DNA of 40,505 nucleotides, taken from IMG/VR virus record IMGVR_UViG_3300032251_000005, positions 1 through 40,505 of that record. The stretch is one strand, 5' to 3'. A program made the position numbers and the translations under genes. The DNA is from a virus. The notes under the pieces are model-generated. The model saw only the letters and a program-made list of their open reading frames with translations, did no database searches and had not been told where the DNA came from. How positions within the stretch are numbered: position 1 is the first letter of the stretch; every line of letters begins with the position of its first letter. Below, in pieces: positions 8,688-18,092 of the stretch.

Positions 8688-10760
8688 CTATACGCTGTCT
8701 TGTGCCATTTCACCGTAAATAGATAATACAGTCATTGGCTCTGGTAAATCCTGCTTGATATTGATTGCGCCTTGCTTGGTTCTGCCCAGCGTGACCGTCA
8801 TTACAATCTGCGTACGCACTGGTTCTGGTGTATCCATCGGTGTTGACGGAGTACGATCCGGCGCACGCACCCCATTAATGATGGGCAAGGCTGAGTTGTA
8901 TAATTCAACATAAACTTTATTCCAGTGCTTTTCTGTATGACGTGCTGTACCTTGTGCGCCACCTTGATCCAAAGTTAACGTCGTCATTTCAGAAATGAAT
9001 TGAAGTCCTACAATTACATTAATAGCTTCCCATTCCAATGTGATTTCACCACCTGAGACAATACGATCCGGATGTATTGCACCATCAGTTAAAACCTGTA
9101 CAGTCAATCCTTCAAGATGTTCCAGCCCATTGACTACTAACGATCCACCCGGATAAGATCGGTCTACCCAAGAATCCATAAATTGTTGTGGAACAGCAAC
9201 TTCGAGATATAGTTTTCCCTCAACGCGGGACACTAAAGCAACTGCAAATGATTGGCCTGATAATTCACCAGATGTAATGTCAGTTAGTTTTCCGTAAGTA
9301 TCTCCCCGCGCCCAGCCAATGAGGTTATAACTGCGCTCATAAACAAGCGCAGCAAAAGTGCCATCATTCAAAACCACCCATAATATGTTGTATGGATTTT
9401 GTACCCATGCCATGTCTTTAATGCCGACACTGGTTAAGTGGTCACTGGAAAAGGTAATATCACGAGATAACCAGTTATCCGTAGTAAAGTCATATTGCAT
9501 AGCTCGGATTTTTGTGCCATCGGCTGACACGTAAAAAACCTGATCACCAATCTGTAAAGACTTCACATAATTGGAACCATAGGCTGATTGTTGTGTGGCC
9601 TGTACATCGCTCGGCGTTATAATGCCTGTTTCACTGGTAATAATGAATTCATTGAATTCCGTACCAATAACAAGATTCTTGGTTGCCGACATCCATTGTA
9701 TCTGGCCAAACTTTTCCAGTGTAAATTCAAGCCCATCATCAGCATTCACTCCCGGAGTGAAATCTTCTGGTACGCCAGACCTAGAAGCCCAGAAAGTTTC
9801 AGGCTGTTGTGGTGAACCGCCTAGCCACAACCGGCCTTGGAAAAATGCGCCAGTGCTCGGCCAGTTTTCGCCTACCCATTCGGCTGGCGCGCCGACAAAC
9901 GTAACTATTGTAAAAGAAAACTGGTTGCTTGCATCGTCATAGACAAATTTATAAATCGGGTAGTTAGGATGCACGGCATATACAGCACTTTCTGAGGGTG
10001 CCTGTATGGTCTGCAATTGTGTTAAATCTGCTTCCAGATACGGAGTTAGAAAACTTAAATCAGCTACGTTATCTGTAATGCCAATATAACCAATATTAAT
10101 TCCCGTGTTGTCCGGCGTACTATCTTCATCAACTGTTACTGTTATCCATGGAGCCGCAATGCCTGGCGTAAAGTTAGCAGTAAATGCTATCTGATTTGTT
10201 GTTACATCCAGAATTGAGCCATCATTCAAAGCATTGCCAATTCGTATCCGATATGTTGTTAGCCCGTTTGAATAAATAATAACTTCATGTAAATTTGTCG
10301 GCGTAACCGGCGTCCACTGCTGCGCGATAGATGCATAATAATTAGCGTTTGCTCCGCGAAACAAATAACAATCGCTTGGATTGAATGTCACAATGGAGCC
10401 GGATGTACTTTTATCAACCGTCCATGCAGTACCAAAATTTTCAAATCGCGGCTCAACAATATAATTTTCTTCCGGTACTGGCCCCCCCAATGTGGAAATA
10501 AAGGCAACCTGATCCAGAAAAGTTAAAATAAACAATGTGCCACTTGCCGATTGCAAACTGAATACGCGACCATTGTCGCCATCATAACTTGCAAGAAAAC
10601 GTGATCCTGTTCGTCTATTGGCAGGGCCGCGTGAATTAGGCACCATGTTACTCATTAAGGATAATCCATTTCTATAGATTTCCTGATCTGAGCGCGCACG
10701 CATAAACGGCGATAATTCACCTGCTGAAAAACTGTTTTGAATAGGATCAATCTTTGGCAT
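8688..10760 (-). CDS. tail tubular protein B (T7 gp12-like nozzle protein)
   Basis: A protein of 690 residues. The N-terminus (IDPIQNSFSAGELSPFMRAR, then a stretch with PNSRGPANRRTGSRFL near residue 45) is the usual opening of phage tail nozzle proteins. Most of the rest is beta-rich with repeated Trp/Tyr strands, as expected for a beta-propeller nozzle. It starts one base after the stop of tail tubular protein A, the usual A-B order of podoviruses. In T7 this protein forms the end of the stubby tail and binds the fibres. Ribosome site is weak, so translation is probably coupled. Confidence 0.88.
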   Translation of the reverse strand: MPKIDPIQNSFSAGELSPFMRARSDQEIYRNGLSLMSNMVPNSRGPANRRTGSRFLASYDGDNGRVFSLQSASGTLFILTFLDQVAFISTLGGPVPEENYIVEPRFENFGTAWTVDKSTSGSIVTFNPSDCYLFRGANANYYASIAQQWTPVTPTNLHEVIIYSNGLTTYRIRIGNALNDGSILDVTTNQIAFTANFTPGIAAPWITVTVDEDSTPDNTGINIGYIGITDNVADLSFLTPYLEADLTQLQTIQAPSESAVYAVHPNYPIYKFVYDDASNQFSFTIVTFVGAPAEWVGENWPSTGAFFQGRLWLGGSPQQPETFWASRSGVPEDFTPGVNADDGLEFTLEKFGQIQWMSATKNLVIGTEFNEFIITSETGIITPSDVQATQQSAYGSNYVKSLQIGDQVFYVSADGTKIRAMQYDFTTDNWLSRDITFSSDHLTSVGIKDMAWVQNPYNILWVVLNDGTFAALVYERSYNLIGWARGDTYGKLTDITSGELSGQSFAVALVSRVEGKLYLEVAVPQQFMDSWVDRSYPGGSLVVNGLEHLEGLTVQVLTDGAIHPDRIVSGGEITLEWEAINVIVGLQFISEMTTLTLDQGGAQGTARHTEKHWNKVYVELYNSALPIINGVRAPDRTPSTPMDTPEPVRTQIVMTVTLGRTKQGAINIKQDLPEPMTVLSIYGEMAQDSV

Positions 10761-10761
10761 C

Positions 10762-11346
10762 TTAGCGCACGCCGATTAATTTCCTCGACTGAATGATATC
10801 TGAACTTCCCTGCATTCCATCAGTCGCCATGGCGTCATCCAGTTTTTTTGAATACAAAGTCCACATATCCTGCTGCATCTGCCGGGACTCTGTTAATGGA
10901 ATGCATATATCAGCCGCCAGTCTGGCTGCAAGAGCCATAACAAATGAGGGAGGATATTTACTGGTATCAGCGACACGGCGTAAGGCTTTGACGTAGATAA
11001 CACTGGCATTTGCTACAATAGTGTTGCCTTCGCGCCGCCAGTCCAGATCGTTTGCACCATTCGCGTTATAAGTACCATCACTATCACGGACTTCAAGAAT
11101 ACGCACCACTTCCGGATCAATCATGAAAGCATAGCCATATCCGTAAACCGGGGCTGTTGATAATGGCGTCCAGCGATAACGCTTCGTAGCAAATGTCCAA
11201 GCGCGATCCTCTAACACAGCATCACGGGAACTATCATAATTTGCTTTACATAACTGGGCCTCAATAATTTCATCATCCAAGGAAATGATTAAATTACCTG
11301 CGAGCCAACTCAAAGCAAGGTTACATATAGAAACTTCGGTAGCCAT
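10762..11346 (-). CDS. tail tubular protein A (T7 gp11-like adaptor)
   Basis: A protein of 194 residues. It opens with MATEVSICNLALSWLAG and a helix with LCKANYDSSRDAVLE, then WTFATKRYRW, a pattern I know from gatekeeper/adaptor proteins of short-tailed phages. It joins the portal ring to the nozzle in the T7 tail. Neighbours are a small HTH-like protein upstream and the nozzle protein downstream. Length (about 195) fits the family. Ribosome site is poor (CGGATTA), so coupling to the previous gene is likely. Confidence 0.85.
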   Translation of the reverse strand: MATEVSICNLALSWLAGNLIISLDDEIIEAQLCKANYDSSRDAVLEDRAWTFATKRYRWTPLSTAPVYGYGYAFMIDPEVVRILEVRDSDGTYNANGANDLDWRREGNTIVANASVIYVKALRRVADTSKYPPSFVMALAARLAADICIPLTESRQMQQDMWTLYSKKLDDAMATDGMQGSSDIIQSRKLIGVR

Positions 11347-11351
11347 GGCCG

Positions 11352-11543
11352 TTAATCCGAAAAGACAATTTCAGGTTCTGTTTTTTCTTTCTTCGGCGCA
11401 GACTTTTTCTTAACAGGTTTCATGATGGCCGTAACACAGGAAGGTACGATTAATAATTTCTCGCTGATATCTTCCGCGCTATAACCTTCCTCTGCCAGTT
11501 TCTTAATCGCCACCTTGTCTGATCTATTCGCTCCGGCTTTCAT
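11352..11543 (-). CDS. small HTH-like protein of the head-tail cassette
   Basis: A protein of 63 residues from ATG 11543 behind AAGGAGCAAAAC. An in-frame ATG further up would overlap the previous gene and lacks a ribosome site. Residues 10-40 (VAIKKLAEEGYSAEDISEKL and onward) read as a helix-turn-helix of the resolvase/transposase type. A Lys/Pro-rich tail and an acidic end follow. Small proteins of this kind are common between capsid and tail genes of podoviruses. The role is unknown. Confidence 0.7.
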   Translation of the reverse strand: MKAGANRSDKVAIKKLAEEGYSAEDISEKLLIVPSCVTAIMKPVKKKSAPKKEKTEPEIVFSD

Positions 11544-11565
11544 GTTTTGCTCCTTGGTTATCAAC

Positions 11566-12009
11566 TTAAATCGGCGGTATTCCGGGCCATGGCACAAGTA
11601 CCAATTCCCGAAAGCCTTGAATCAATCGCTGAATCGTATCCTGAATAAATTCCGTACTATGCGGAATATTCTGGAAAGCCGCACCGTATGAAATGCTTAC
11701 GCCAGTTTCGCTCACAACTTGCGTGCCCGGAACATCAGCGATTGTGATCTGGCCTTTGCCCGTAACATTCAAATCGCTCACGACATAGATGTACTGACTT
11801 GGGCTAGGTGCAGGAAAACCATTTTCCCGGATCACATCAGAACATTGTTTAAGGCCGGTAATGATGGCAAGGAAATTTGGTTCGGCCACATTCTGGCCCC
11901 AGGCTACGCCTACTTGTGAAGCAGGCAGGTCAGTCACAAGATTTAATGGGTTAACTTGTACAAATTCAGGCTGGCCTTGGTTATAGCCACATCGCAGCAT
12001 AATGGACAT
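11566..12009 (-). CDS. probable capsid cement/decoration protein
   Basis: A protein of 147 residues behind AAAGGAGCGACCC. Composition is beta-rich with many Val, Ile, Pro and Gly and no charged clusters, which suits a small beta-sandwich. It is separated from the major capsid gene by a strong terminator-like hairpin. In Bordetella phage BPP-1 a jellyroll cement protein of about this size is encoded beside the major capsid gene. The similar position is the only reason for this call. It could also be another minor head protein. Confidence 0.5.
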   Translation of the reverse strand: MSIMLRCGYNQGQPEFVQVNPLNLVTDLPASQVGVAWGQNVAEPNFLAIITGLKQCSDVIRENGFPAPSPSQYIYVVSDLNVTGKGQITIADVPGTQVVSETGVSISYGAAFQNIPHSTEFIQDTIQRLIQGFRELVLVPWPGIPPI

Positions 12010-12025
12010 GGGTCGCTCCTTTCTT

Positions 12026-12052
12026 AAAAAAAGGGGAGGATAAACCTCCCCT
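12026..12052 (-). terminator. intrinsic terminator after the major capsid gene
   Basis: Read on the minus strand, an 8-bp GC-rich stem (AGGGGAGG with CCTCCCCT), loop of five, is followed by seven T. It lies between the capsid gene stop (12067) and the next gene (12009). It could trim the transcript so that capsid mRNA is more abundant than downstream tail mRNA, with read-through for the rest. Confidence 0.75.
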
Positions 12053-12066
12053 AACGGACGTAAGGA

Positions 12067-12933
12067 TTATGTTAAGGAATCCTTAAGACTCCAAAGAACA
12101 ATCTGTTCATCTTCCACCCGGACTGCACCCCATGTACCAAAACAGTACACGCGCCATGCAAAGGAAATGCTTGGATCTTCTGCAATACGTGCGGAAATGT
12201 CGCGGTTCATCTGCAAGCCAATAGCGCGCTTGGTCATGGCCAGACAGGAAATATCTGTACCAAGTGGAGAGAGTAAACGAGTTGACACAATCCAGTTGAA
12301 CCCCATCCACGCCTTGACAAAGCCATTGGTAGCTAATGACTTGACGTTGACATAATCGCTGGATGTATATTCAGTTAACTGCTGCATCTTACGCAGTTGC
12401 ACTGGGCCGATAACCATCCATTTTTCTTCATCCGGATCGATATCGTTTTCCATGAATTTTTCATAGACTTCGGTAACACCGTCGAATGAGAAAACGCCAA
12501 GGCCGTCACCGACAACCTGACCGGCAGGGAATGCAACCGGCGTACCGTCACCACCTAAAGCATCACCAGTAGCGGCTTCGATAATGGTATCGTCCTGAGC
12601 ACGTTTCATAGCCATGGCGATGGAGTGAGCGATATTGCTCTGCGGATCGACTAGCATCTGTACGGGATCTTCCTGTTCAACACTGTCGCCAATGTGCCAA
12701 GTTTGAGCCACACTGACACGTCTTGACCAATCAGAATCGTTTTCAGGGGTTGCAACACGGGCTGCCGTTTTCAGGCTGGCCGTATTCTGGCCCATCCGTT
12801 CCCAGTTGTGTTTTTCGGAACTGACACCGCGTTCATCTACGCACATCCGCAAACGGGACATACGCTGCTGAGCAAGGTGCCGTACAATATTTTCAAATGT
12901 CTGGATATAGACATTACTAATTGAAATTGCCAT
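12067..12933 (-). CDS. major capsid protein
   Basis: A protein of 288 residues with a strong ribosome site (AAGGAGATGCCCCA). The pattern fits the podovirus capsid family: an N-terminal arm, a Q-Q-R-M-S-R-L-R-M-C-V helix, WERMG near residue 45, DDTIIEA in the middle, then a WMVIGPVQLRKMQ helix and a beta-rich end. It follows scaffold and portal genes in the standard order. It should form the HK97-fold shell. The gene is flanked by a 164-base gap upstream and a terminator downstream, unlike its tightly packed neighbours. This suggests separately controlled, high expression. Confidence 0.85.
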   Translation of the reverse strand: MAISISNVYIQTFENIVRHLAQQRMSRLRMCVDERGVSSEKHNWERMGQNTASLKTAARVATPENDSDWSRRVSVAQTWHIGDSVEQEDPVQMLVDPQSNIAHSIAMAMKRAQDDTIIEAATGDALGGDGTPVAFPAGQVVGDGLGVFSFDGVTEVYEKFMENDIDPDEEKWMVIGPVQLRKMQQLTEYTSSDYVNVKSLATNGFVKAWMGFNWIVSTRLLSPLGTDISCLAMTKRAIGLQMNRDISARIAEDPSISFAWRVYCFGTWGAVRVEDEQIVLWSLKDSLT

Positions 12934-13097
12934 TGGGGCATCTCCTTGAAAGTTAATCCATTAACCTTCGTCGTAGCTACCCCATGGCATACACAGGACT
13001 TACTGACTTGTACTGATTAACGCCAGCACCGAGCGCTTGTTAGCAGACTAATATCCTTATTAGCCACCTGCTGATTGAACTATAGGATAAAAACTCC
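12934..13097. promoter_or_regulatory. untranslated leader of the capsid gene
   Basis: A gap of 164 bases, unusual in a cluster whose genes mostly overlap. On the minus strand it holds small inverted repeats (CTAATA-AGGA-TATTAG; GTTAA-TGGA-TTAAC just before the ribosome site). I see no convincing -35/-10 pair. It may stabilise or process the capsid message. Confidence 0.4.
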
Positions 13098-14054
13098 CTA
13101 CATATCAAGTCCACTACCGGCGCGCAAGTCATTTATATCTGTGCTGCTGTCCGGATTTGCCTGTTTCATCAGCGCTATTACCTTTTTCACCGCGTCAGCA
13201 TGGCCCGGATCACTGGCATTCCAATAGGCATGTTCACGGTTGCCCATGATTTCATTTACCTGCGCTTTGGCTTCTGCCGGTGCAACTACGCCAGCCTTGC
13301 CAGCGCTGGATATCAGGTCATTACTACCTTCACCACCAAACTGATCGGCAATCTTAGCTAATCCACGAATGATACCGGGGGGCATCCCTTCAATACTTGT
13401 CACATCGTCACCAAGGAATGCCTGGCGCACGCGATCCGCTTTCTGCATATTGTCATCAAAGGTCAGCCCCCATTCACTACGCAATTCTTGCATCCCTTTC
13501 TGATAATCAGAACGTTGCTGTAAAACGCCTTGTAACTGACCTTCATTGTAATCTTTCAGCACGCCTTCAAATTGTTTCTGGCTCAGTCCATGCTTATGCG
13601 CAATCGGCGCAAACGCCTTCAATGCATCTTCATCCACGGGAATGCCTTCCGGCACGTCTATTTCCGGTAGCCGGTAATCATCCGCTTTTTCAGGCTGGCC
13701 CAGTTGTCGATACAAAGTCTGCATCGCGTCCGGGTCATCATCTTTTGGCCGGATCATCAGGTCTGGCACTTTATTAATCAGCTTGTCATAGAATTCCTGT
13801 TGCTGCTGCGCGCCTGCATCTTCTCCCGGTATGCGAATGCTTTGCCCCAGAAATGAGCGCATGTTTTCCATCTGGCCCCAGAATTTTTCCGGCGTGTCGC
13901 TGTTCTTTACTTCATCCCAGTTGCGGATATTTTCAGGGATTGAATTTAACCATTCCGGTGTATTCTGTTCCTGCGTGCCTTCGCCTTCACCTGTTCCAGC
14001 GCTGCCTTCACCTTCGCCAGCTTCGTCCATTAATTTATATTTCAACCTGTACAT
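13098..14054 (-). CDS. scaffolding / capsid assembly protein
   Basis: A protein of 318 residues, acidic, behind AAGGAGGATTAATA. It opens with a Gly/Glu low-complexity stretch (residues 10-33), has a WLNSIPENIRNW motif, then helical regions rich in Asp, Glu, Lys and Gln. The motif PDLMIRPKDDDPDAM and a Pro-Glu-Lys-Ala-Asp-Asp-Tyr stretch are typical of T7-like and BPP-1-like scaffolds. It lies between the Bbp19-like gene and the capsid gene, as scaffolds do. It should guide shell assembly and then leave the head. Confidence 0.82.
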   Translation of the reverse strand: MYRLKYKLMDEAGEGEGSAGTGEGEGTQEQNTPEWLNSIPENIRNWDEVKNSDTPEKFWGQMENMRSFLGQSIRIPGEDAGAQQQQEFYDKLINKVPDLMIRPKDDDPDAMQTLYRQLGQPEKADDYRLPEIDVPEGIPVDEDALKAFAPIAHKHGLSQKQFEGVLKDYNEGQLQGVLQQRSDYQKGMQELRSEWGLTFDDNMQKADRVRQAFLGDDVTSIEGMPPGIIRGLAKIADQFGGEGSNDLISSAGKAGVVAPAEAKAQVNEIMGNREHAYWNASDPGHADAVKKVIALMKQANPDSSTDINDLRAGSGLDM

Positions 14055-14056
14055 TA

Positions 14057-14254
14057 TTAATCCTCCTTGGCCATATCTAGATAAGTCTGGGCTAACATTC
14101 TTTGCCCTTCACGAAAAAAAGTTTCATAGGGATCATCACGCACATAACTCTGACGTGTTGCGTAATATTCCAAGTCCTTTTGAATGATGTGGCCTTGCGC
14201 GCCACGCAATAGCAAACGCCATCCCGCTATTAATTTTTCGTCATCATTTGTCAT
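14057..14254 (-). CDS. Bbp19-like small protein
   Basis: A protein of 65 residues whose start overlaps the portal stop by four bases (ATGA). It has a helix near residues 18-30, then YVRDDPYETFFREGQRMLA, which is the signature I associate with the Bbp19 family of Bordetella phage BPP-1 (D-P-Y-x-T-x-F-x-E-G-Q-R). Members sit next to portal and scaffold genes. The molecular role is not established. A head-assembly factor is plausible. Confidence 0.75.
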   Translation of the reverse strand: MTNDDEKLIAGWRLLLRGAQGHIIQKDLEYYATRQSYVRDDPYETFFREGQRMLAQTYLDMAKED

Positions 14255-15903
14255 TTCTGCATCGGAATTACTTCCGCCTCGCTGGAAAGTTTTTCAGCCG
14301 CCGCACCTTGCTGCATGGACTTGGTAATAGATTCGGCTTGAGCCAGTTTCTGCTGCATTTGTTGCTGTTGCTCACGAACTGCGCGAATTTCTTTAACGTC
14401 ATCCTCACTGCGTAACATATCCATTGGCACGCCCAGCCGGTCAGCTTTGATACGTGTGGCCTTATCCCAGTCAACAATATCCAGCACTTCCGGATTGATT
14501 GCTGCAATCTGGCCCAGCATGGCTTCCAGTCTGTCCATGGCCATCACGTCATGCAGTTTCTGACTACGGGCCAGCGGGCCTAGATATTCAATTTCCATTT
14601 CAGCATTGGAATTGGCTACGGATGCTGGCATTTCCGGTAACTTGCCTGCACGGAATAACAAATAGAAACTACGATTGATTAACGGATCAAGGAAATCAGA
14701 CTGGATACGTCCCAGTGCTGGGCCTAGTAAGCGCTGCATCAGCTCCATGCGCGCATTGACTTCCGTAGCCGTCATGGCTGGGCTGTCTTTTAATTCCAGT
14801 TGATCGACATAGAATGACTGGCGAATTGTGCGAATAAGTTGCTCACGTTGTAGCTGACTCACGTCGAATTGCGCGCCACTCAAAAACGGTTTAACTCCGT
14901 CGATGTTGCGCAGAATAGTCACGCCAGCGGGCTGCAAATCCAGATCACCGACTACACCGCGCTGCTGCGCCAAGATAGGCGGATCAACCACTTTTTCAGC
15001 CGCCTTGATTATCAATTCCACAAGTTGATTCAGGGTCAGAATATCTGACAGGACATTGATAGCAGGGGAGTAGCCAAACTTGGAACCGGCAGTACGGCCC
15101 CAGCGGATGACATACGCGGGCATTTCATAATATCCGCTTGGCCGTGGTGTTAGCTCAGTCGCATCCTTGATTAAAATATAGCGTTCTTCATACGGTCTGG
15201 CATCTGGCGCTAAGGGTTTACTGATATCCTTGCTTTTGTTTTCTGGCCGCAGTCGAATGGCATGAATAACATTGTGTGGCGTGTTAGCAGTTGACGCGCC
15301 ATCGGCCTGTTTCTTGATATAGTCCGGGCAAGTGGTAGGCCACTTAACGGAAACCTGTAAGGCGGTATATTTCTTTTCCCGGTAAATGCCAATCGGCATT
15401 CCATCAAAATCTTCCTCAAAATAAATTTCACGGGTCATTGCCGCACGAAACTGGAATGCATCATCTTCCGTTTCATGCAGCAGAACAGCAGTGCCATAGC
15501 TGACTAAATCAAGATAACTTTCACTGACTTCCAGATTAAAGTTACTTTGCTGCAAGGCATACCAGATACGCATACCGCACTCCTGCAACCATGCGGCAGC
15601 CTCAAAATTTTCATTCAGCGCATCATCCTGAAAGCGTAACGAAAACCATTTGCTCGATGGCATGGTAAGATTGCCATGAATGCTGCTGGCGAGCGTTGTA
15701 GCGGCGTTTACAGCCGTGGAATCAAAAATCTCACGCCTGCGCCAGTTGATAGAATTTTCATCGTCGTAATCTTTCTGGAAAAACCGGCCTCTACCGGGAA
15801 CAACAAACCGGCTGATAATTTCCATCATGTTATCAAGATTCCGGCGCTCGCTTTCGAGTGAACGAAAACGGGTAACAATTTCTTCCGGCGTCATTTTAGC
15901 CAT
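14251..15903 (-). CDS. portal protein (head-tail connector)
   Basis: A protein of 550 residues of the T7 gp8-like connector family. Visible hallmarks are the opening E-R-R-N-L-D helix, FVVPGRGRFF, an IFDSTAVNAATTLASSIHGN segment (residues 60-79), SYLDLVSYGTAVLLHE, a C-terminal MTATEVNARMELMQRLLGP helix and a Gln-rich end. Twelve copies would form the ring through which DNA is packaged and to which the tail attaches. The gene lies directly after the large terminase and overlaps the Bbp19-like gene. Family length is about 520-560. Confidence 0.92.
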   Translation of the reverse strand: MAKMTPEEIVTRFRSLESERRNLDNMMEIISRFVVPGRGRFFQKDYDDENSINWRRREIFDSTAVNAATTLASSIHGNLTMPSSKWFSLRFQDDALNENFEAAAWLQECGMRIWYALQQSNFNLEVSESYLDLVSYGTAVLLHETEDDAFQFRAAMTREIYFEEDFDGMPIGIYREKKYTALQVSVKWPTTCPDYIKKQADGASTANTPHNVIHAIRLRPENKSKDISKPLAPDARPYEERYILIKDATELTPRPSGYYEMPAYVIRWGRTAGSKFGYSPAINVLSDILTLNQLVELIIKAAEKVVDPPILAQQRGVVGDLDLQPAGVTILRNIDGVKPFLSGAQFDVSQLQREQLIRTIRQSFYVDQLELKDSPAMTATEVNARMELMQRLLGPALGRIQSDFLDPLINRSFYLLFRAGKLPEMPASVANSNAEMEIEYLGPLARSQKLHDVMAMDRLEAMLGQIAAINPEVLDIVDWDKATRIKADRLGVPMDMLRSEDDVKEIRAVREQQQQMQQKLAQAESITKSMQQGAAAEKLSSEAEVIPMQK

Positions 15904-15920
15904 AGCGCACGCTCCTTGTG

Positions 15921-17321
15921 CTAATGCTTAATACTACTTAATACTCTCGGTTTCCGGTAATGCTCAATCTCACTTACGCCAGTCCAACCGATGGCCAGCC
16001 CGCGAAAGGCATCAGCTCCATGCGATGCCCAGTTATGGGTAGGCGCGTCACGAAAGCGCTTAAATTTATCGTCCCACTGTCTTTCATAGCCCATTAACAC
16101 CTCTATACCATACTCCGCCTGGCTTGCATCAAAGGTGCAAGTAGGGAGTAGGGCGCGCACGGCTTCAATTCCATCATCACGGGATAGCTTCGGCAATACA
16201 GTGAAATCAATGCCATGCTCCATGGCCAGCTCAAGCCGCGTTACGCCTGTGCCGTAATCCCTGACCGTTATATCATGCGGGGCCAGATGTTCAATGTAAT
16301 TATAGGGCTTGCTCAGCACATAGCGAACATGCTCAGTTAGCGGAATGTTCCTTTCTTCGTAATACTCGATGATTCTGGGACTACCGCCAATGTTCTGCAC
16401 GAACCAGATTGCGGTAGCATCACTGATACCCAAATCCCATGCGGTAATGACTGGATATCGCGGATCATACGGATAATGCCCGATACTGGACGGACTGCGC
16501 GCACGCAATGCTTCAATTAAATCACCGTAGTAACTGCCCATCACGCCAGCATCAAAGCTGTTATAGAATTCCTGCCGCACCATTTCCGGGGGCATACCGG
16601 CATCTATTTCCGATTGAATATCTTTTTGTGTAATAACGGGGCTTCCATCTTCCCGCTTGCTTTGATCGACATTAATGTTGGAATAAAACCAATCCGTATT
16701 GCCTTTTTCAACTTCCTTTTTGGCAATCTTGTACAGCTCGAATCCATGGTTATGACCACGCGGCGTATAGATGAATATGGCCCAGCCACGGTTTTCCACC
16801 AAAATCGGTCTAAAGTAATGCCATGCCTGCGGGTCTTGCAAGGAAAATTCAGAGAACACAATTCCCCTTGGATTAGTACCCATCCACGAATCATACGCAT
16901 CACTGCCGCCTAGTTGAATAGTTGAGCCGTTGATTAACTCAACCAGCATTTCAGAGTTATATTTTTTGCGAATGATCTCTTGCGGGATGTGGTCGATAAA
17001 GCGCATTCCATCCGCGCCAATACCATGCCAGATAATTTTGCGGGCCTGTGTCTGTTCCGGCAGCATGTAAAGATAGTTACCAACTTCCTCCATGCCTTTG
17101 GCCGTAACCAGATTAATGCTGGTTTTATCTTTACCGGCACGACGATGCCAGACTAACAGGAACCGCCTGGCTGCCTCCATGGAAAGGCCAAACTGCTGCG
17201 GGAATGCAGCGTGCCATAACGGCAATTGATAATCGCGGGGAGTGTACTTGTAAGGCAGGACAATGCTATCAGTAGCTTTGTCTTGCCAGTCATCCAGTAT
17301 CGGCTGTTCCATTAATGCCAT
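15921..17321 (-). CDS. terL: terminase large subunit
   Basis: A protein of 466 residues. The ATPase half shows a Walker A-like HRRAGKDKT (residues 59-67), a Walker B IVFSE (154-158) and the coupling motif YTPRG (185-189). The nuclease half has TAWDLGISDAT (D296 and D301) and a late SHGADAFRG (Asp near 437), the acidic residues of the RNase H-like fold. It cuts and pumps phage DNA into the prohead through the portal. Order is small terminase, a 69-residue protein, large terminase, portal. The type does not by itself show cos or headful packaging. The permuted assembly would suit headful. Confidence 0.93.
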   Translation of the reverse strand: MALMEQPILDDWQDKATDSIVLPYKYTPRDYQLPLWHAAFPQQFGLSMEAARRFLLVWHRRAGKDKTSINLVTAKGMEEVGNYLYMLPEQTQARKIIWHGIGADGMRFIDHIPQEIIRKKYNSEMLVELINGSTIQLGGSDAYDSWMGTNPRGIVFSEFSLQDPQAWHYFRPILVENRGWAIFIYTPRGHNHGFELYKIAKKEVEKGNTDWFYSNINVDQSKREDGSPVITQKDIQSEIDAGMPPEMVRQEFYNSFDAGVMGSYYGDLIEALRARSPSSIGHYPYDPRYPVITAWDLGISDATAIWFVQNIGGSPRIIEYYEERNIPLTEHVRYVLSKPYNYIEHLAPHDITVRDYGTGVTRLELAMEHGIDFTVLPKLSRDDGIEAVRALLPTCTFDASQAEYGIEVLMGYERQWDDKFKRFRDAPTHNWASHGADAFRGLAIGWTGVSEIEHYRKPRVLSSIKH

Positions 17322-17335
17322 CCATGGCTAAATTG

Positions 17336-17545
17336 TTACATTGCTCCGCGCTTACGCCAGAATCTGAACAAGGCATTATTGAAATATGCTCTAGCCCGTT
17401 CATCGTCTTTACTGTCAAGCAGTTCGCCTATATGCCGTTTTTTCTTTCCAACGCAAAAACTTGCATGATAAGCCCATGAAAAAAGGTCGTCATAGTAGAC
17501 AGGCTCATGTCTTTCAAATTTATATGGTAATGGCACGCTATTCAT
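17336..17545 (-). CDS. small protein between terminase subunits
   Basis: A protein of 69 residues. Its ATG lies inside the last codons of the small terminase gene (8-base overlap), so translation is coupled. It is basic, with a Tyr/Trp/His-rich middle and a C-terminal Arg-Phe-Trp-Arg-Lys-Arg patch. I do not recognise a family. The position inside the packaging cassette suggests a DNA-packaging or nuclease accessory role. Only the location supports this. Confidence 0.65.
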   Translation of the reverse strand: MNSVPLPYKFERHEPVYYDDLFSWAYHASFCVGKKKRHIGELLDSKDDERARAYFNNALFRFWRKRGAM

Positions 17546-18092
17546 TTTCTACTTCGATAACCGGCTTCACTGCCACTGGTGGAGTATCGAATTCGAGAAT
17601 CACTCTCGGCGCACGTTCGCGCTTGTTGTCCCTGTCCAGATTTTTGATATTGACTAGCATCTGTAACGCTTTTAACTTGTCATGATTCTTGAGCGTGTAG
17701 TTAACTCCATCCATGCCTTCGGTAATCATATACTCTTTAATGGCCGCACGGGCATGAGCCGGTATTTCTGTCAGGTTCTTGGGTACACCGTCAGGGTGAA
17801 AGGCATCCATAGGATCACTGAATGCGATGGCGGCCAGTTCGGCAAGGATACGTTCATCGCGTACATCCAGCTTTTTGCGTAGCTGCATCTGATAATATTC
17901 AATGCGCTCGACCATTCTTTCCTGATTGGCCAGCTTAAGCGCTTCACGCCGCATATTGGCAGCCGTAGCCAACTCATGATAGCCAGCCGTTTGCCATGCC
18001 TTGAGTAAGTCGTTTTCCAAGGCCAGAACACGACAGAACGTTTCTTCCTGATCCGTTACCGTGTATTCAAATAATGCTAGTTCGCTATCCAT
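17538..18092 (-). CDS. terS: terminase small subunit
   Basis: A protein of 184 residues of the Terminase_2 type. Residues 8-75 form a helical DNA-recognition region. The core has AIAFSDPMDAF, then EIPAHARAAIKEY, and ends with the hallmark LKNHDKLKALQMLVNI. It recognises the packaging start site and recruits the large subunit. It overlaps the winged-helix gene upstream by 16 bases and the 69-residue gene downstream by 8. Confidence 0.88.
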   Translation of the reverse strand: MDSELALFEYTVTDQEETFCRVLALENDLLKAWQTAGYHELATAANMRREALKLANQERMVERIEYYQMQLRKKLDVRDERILAELAAIAFSDPMDAFHPDGVPKNLTEIPAHARAAIKEYMITEGMDGVNYTLKNHDKLKALQMLVNIKNLDRDNKRERAPRVILEFDTPPVAVKPVIEVENE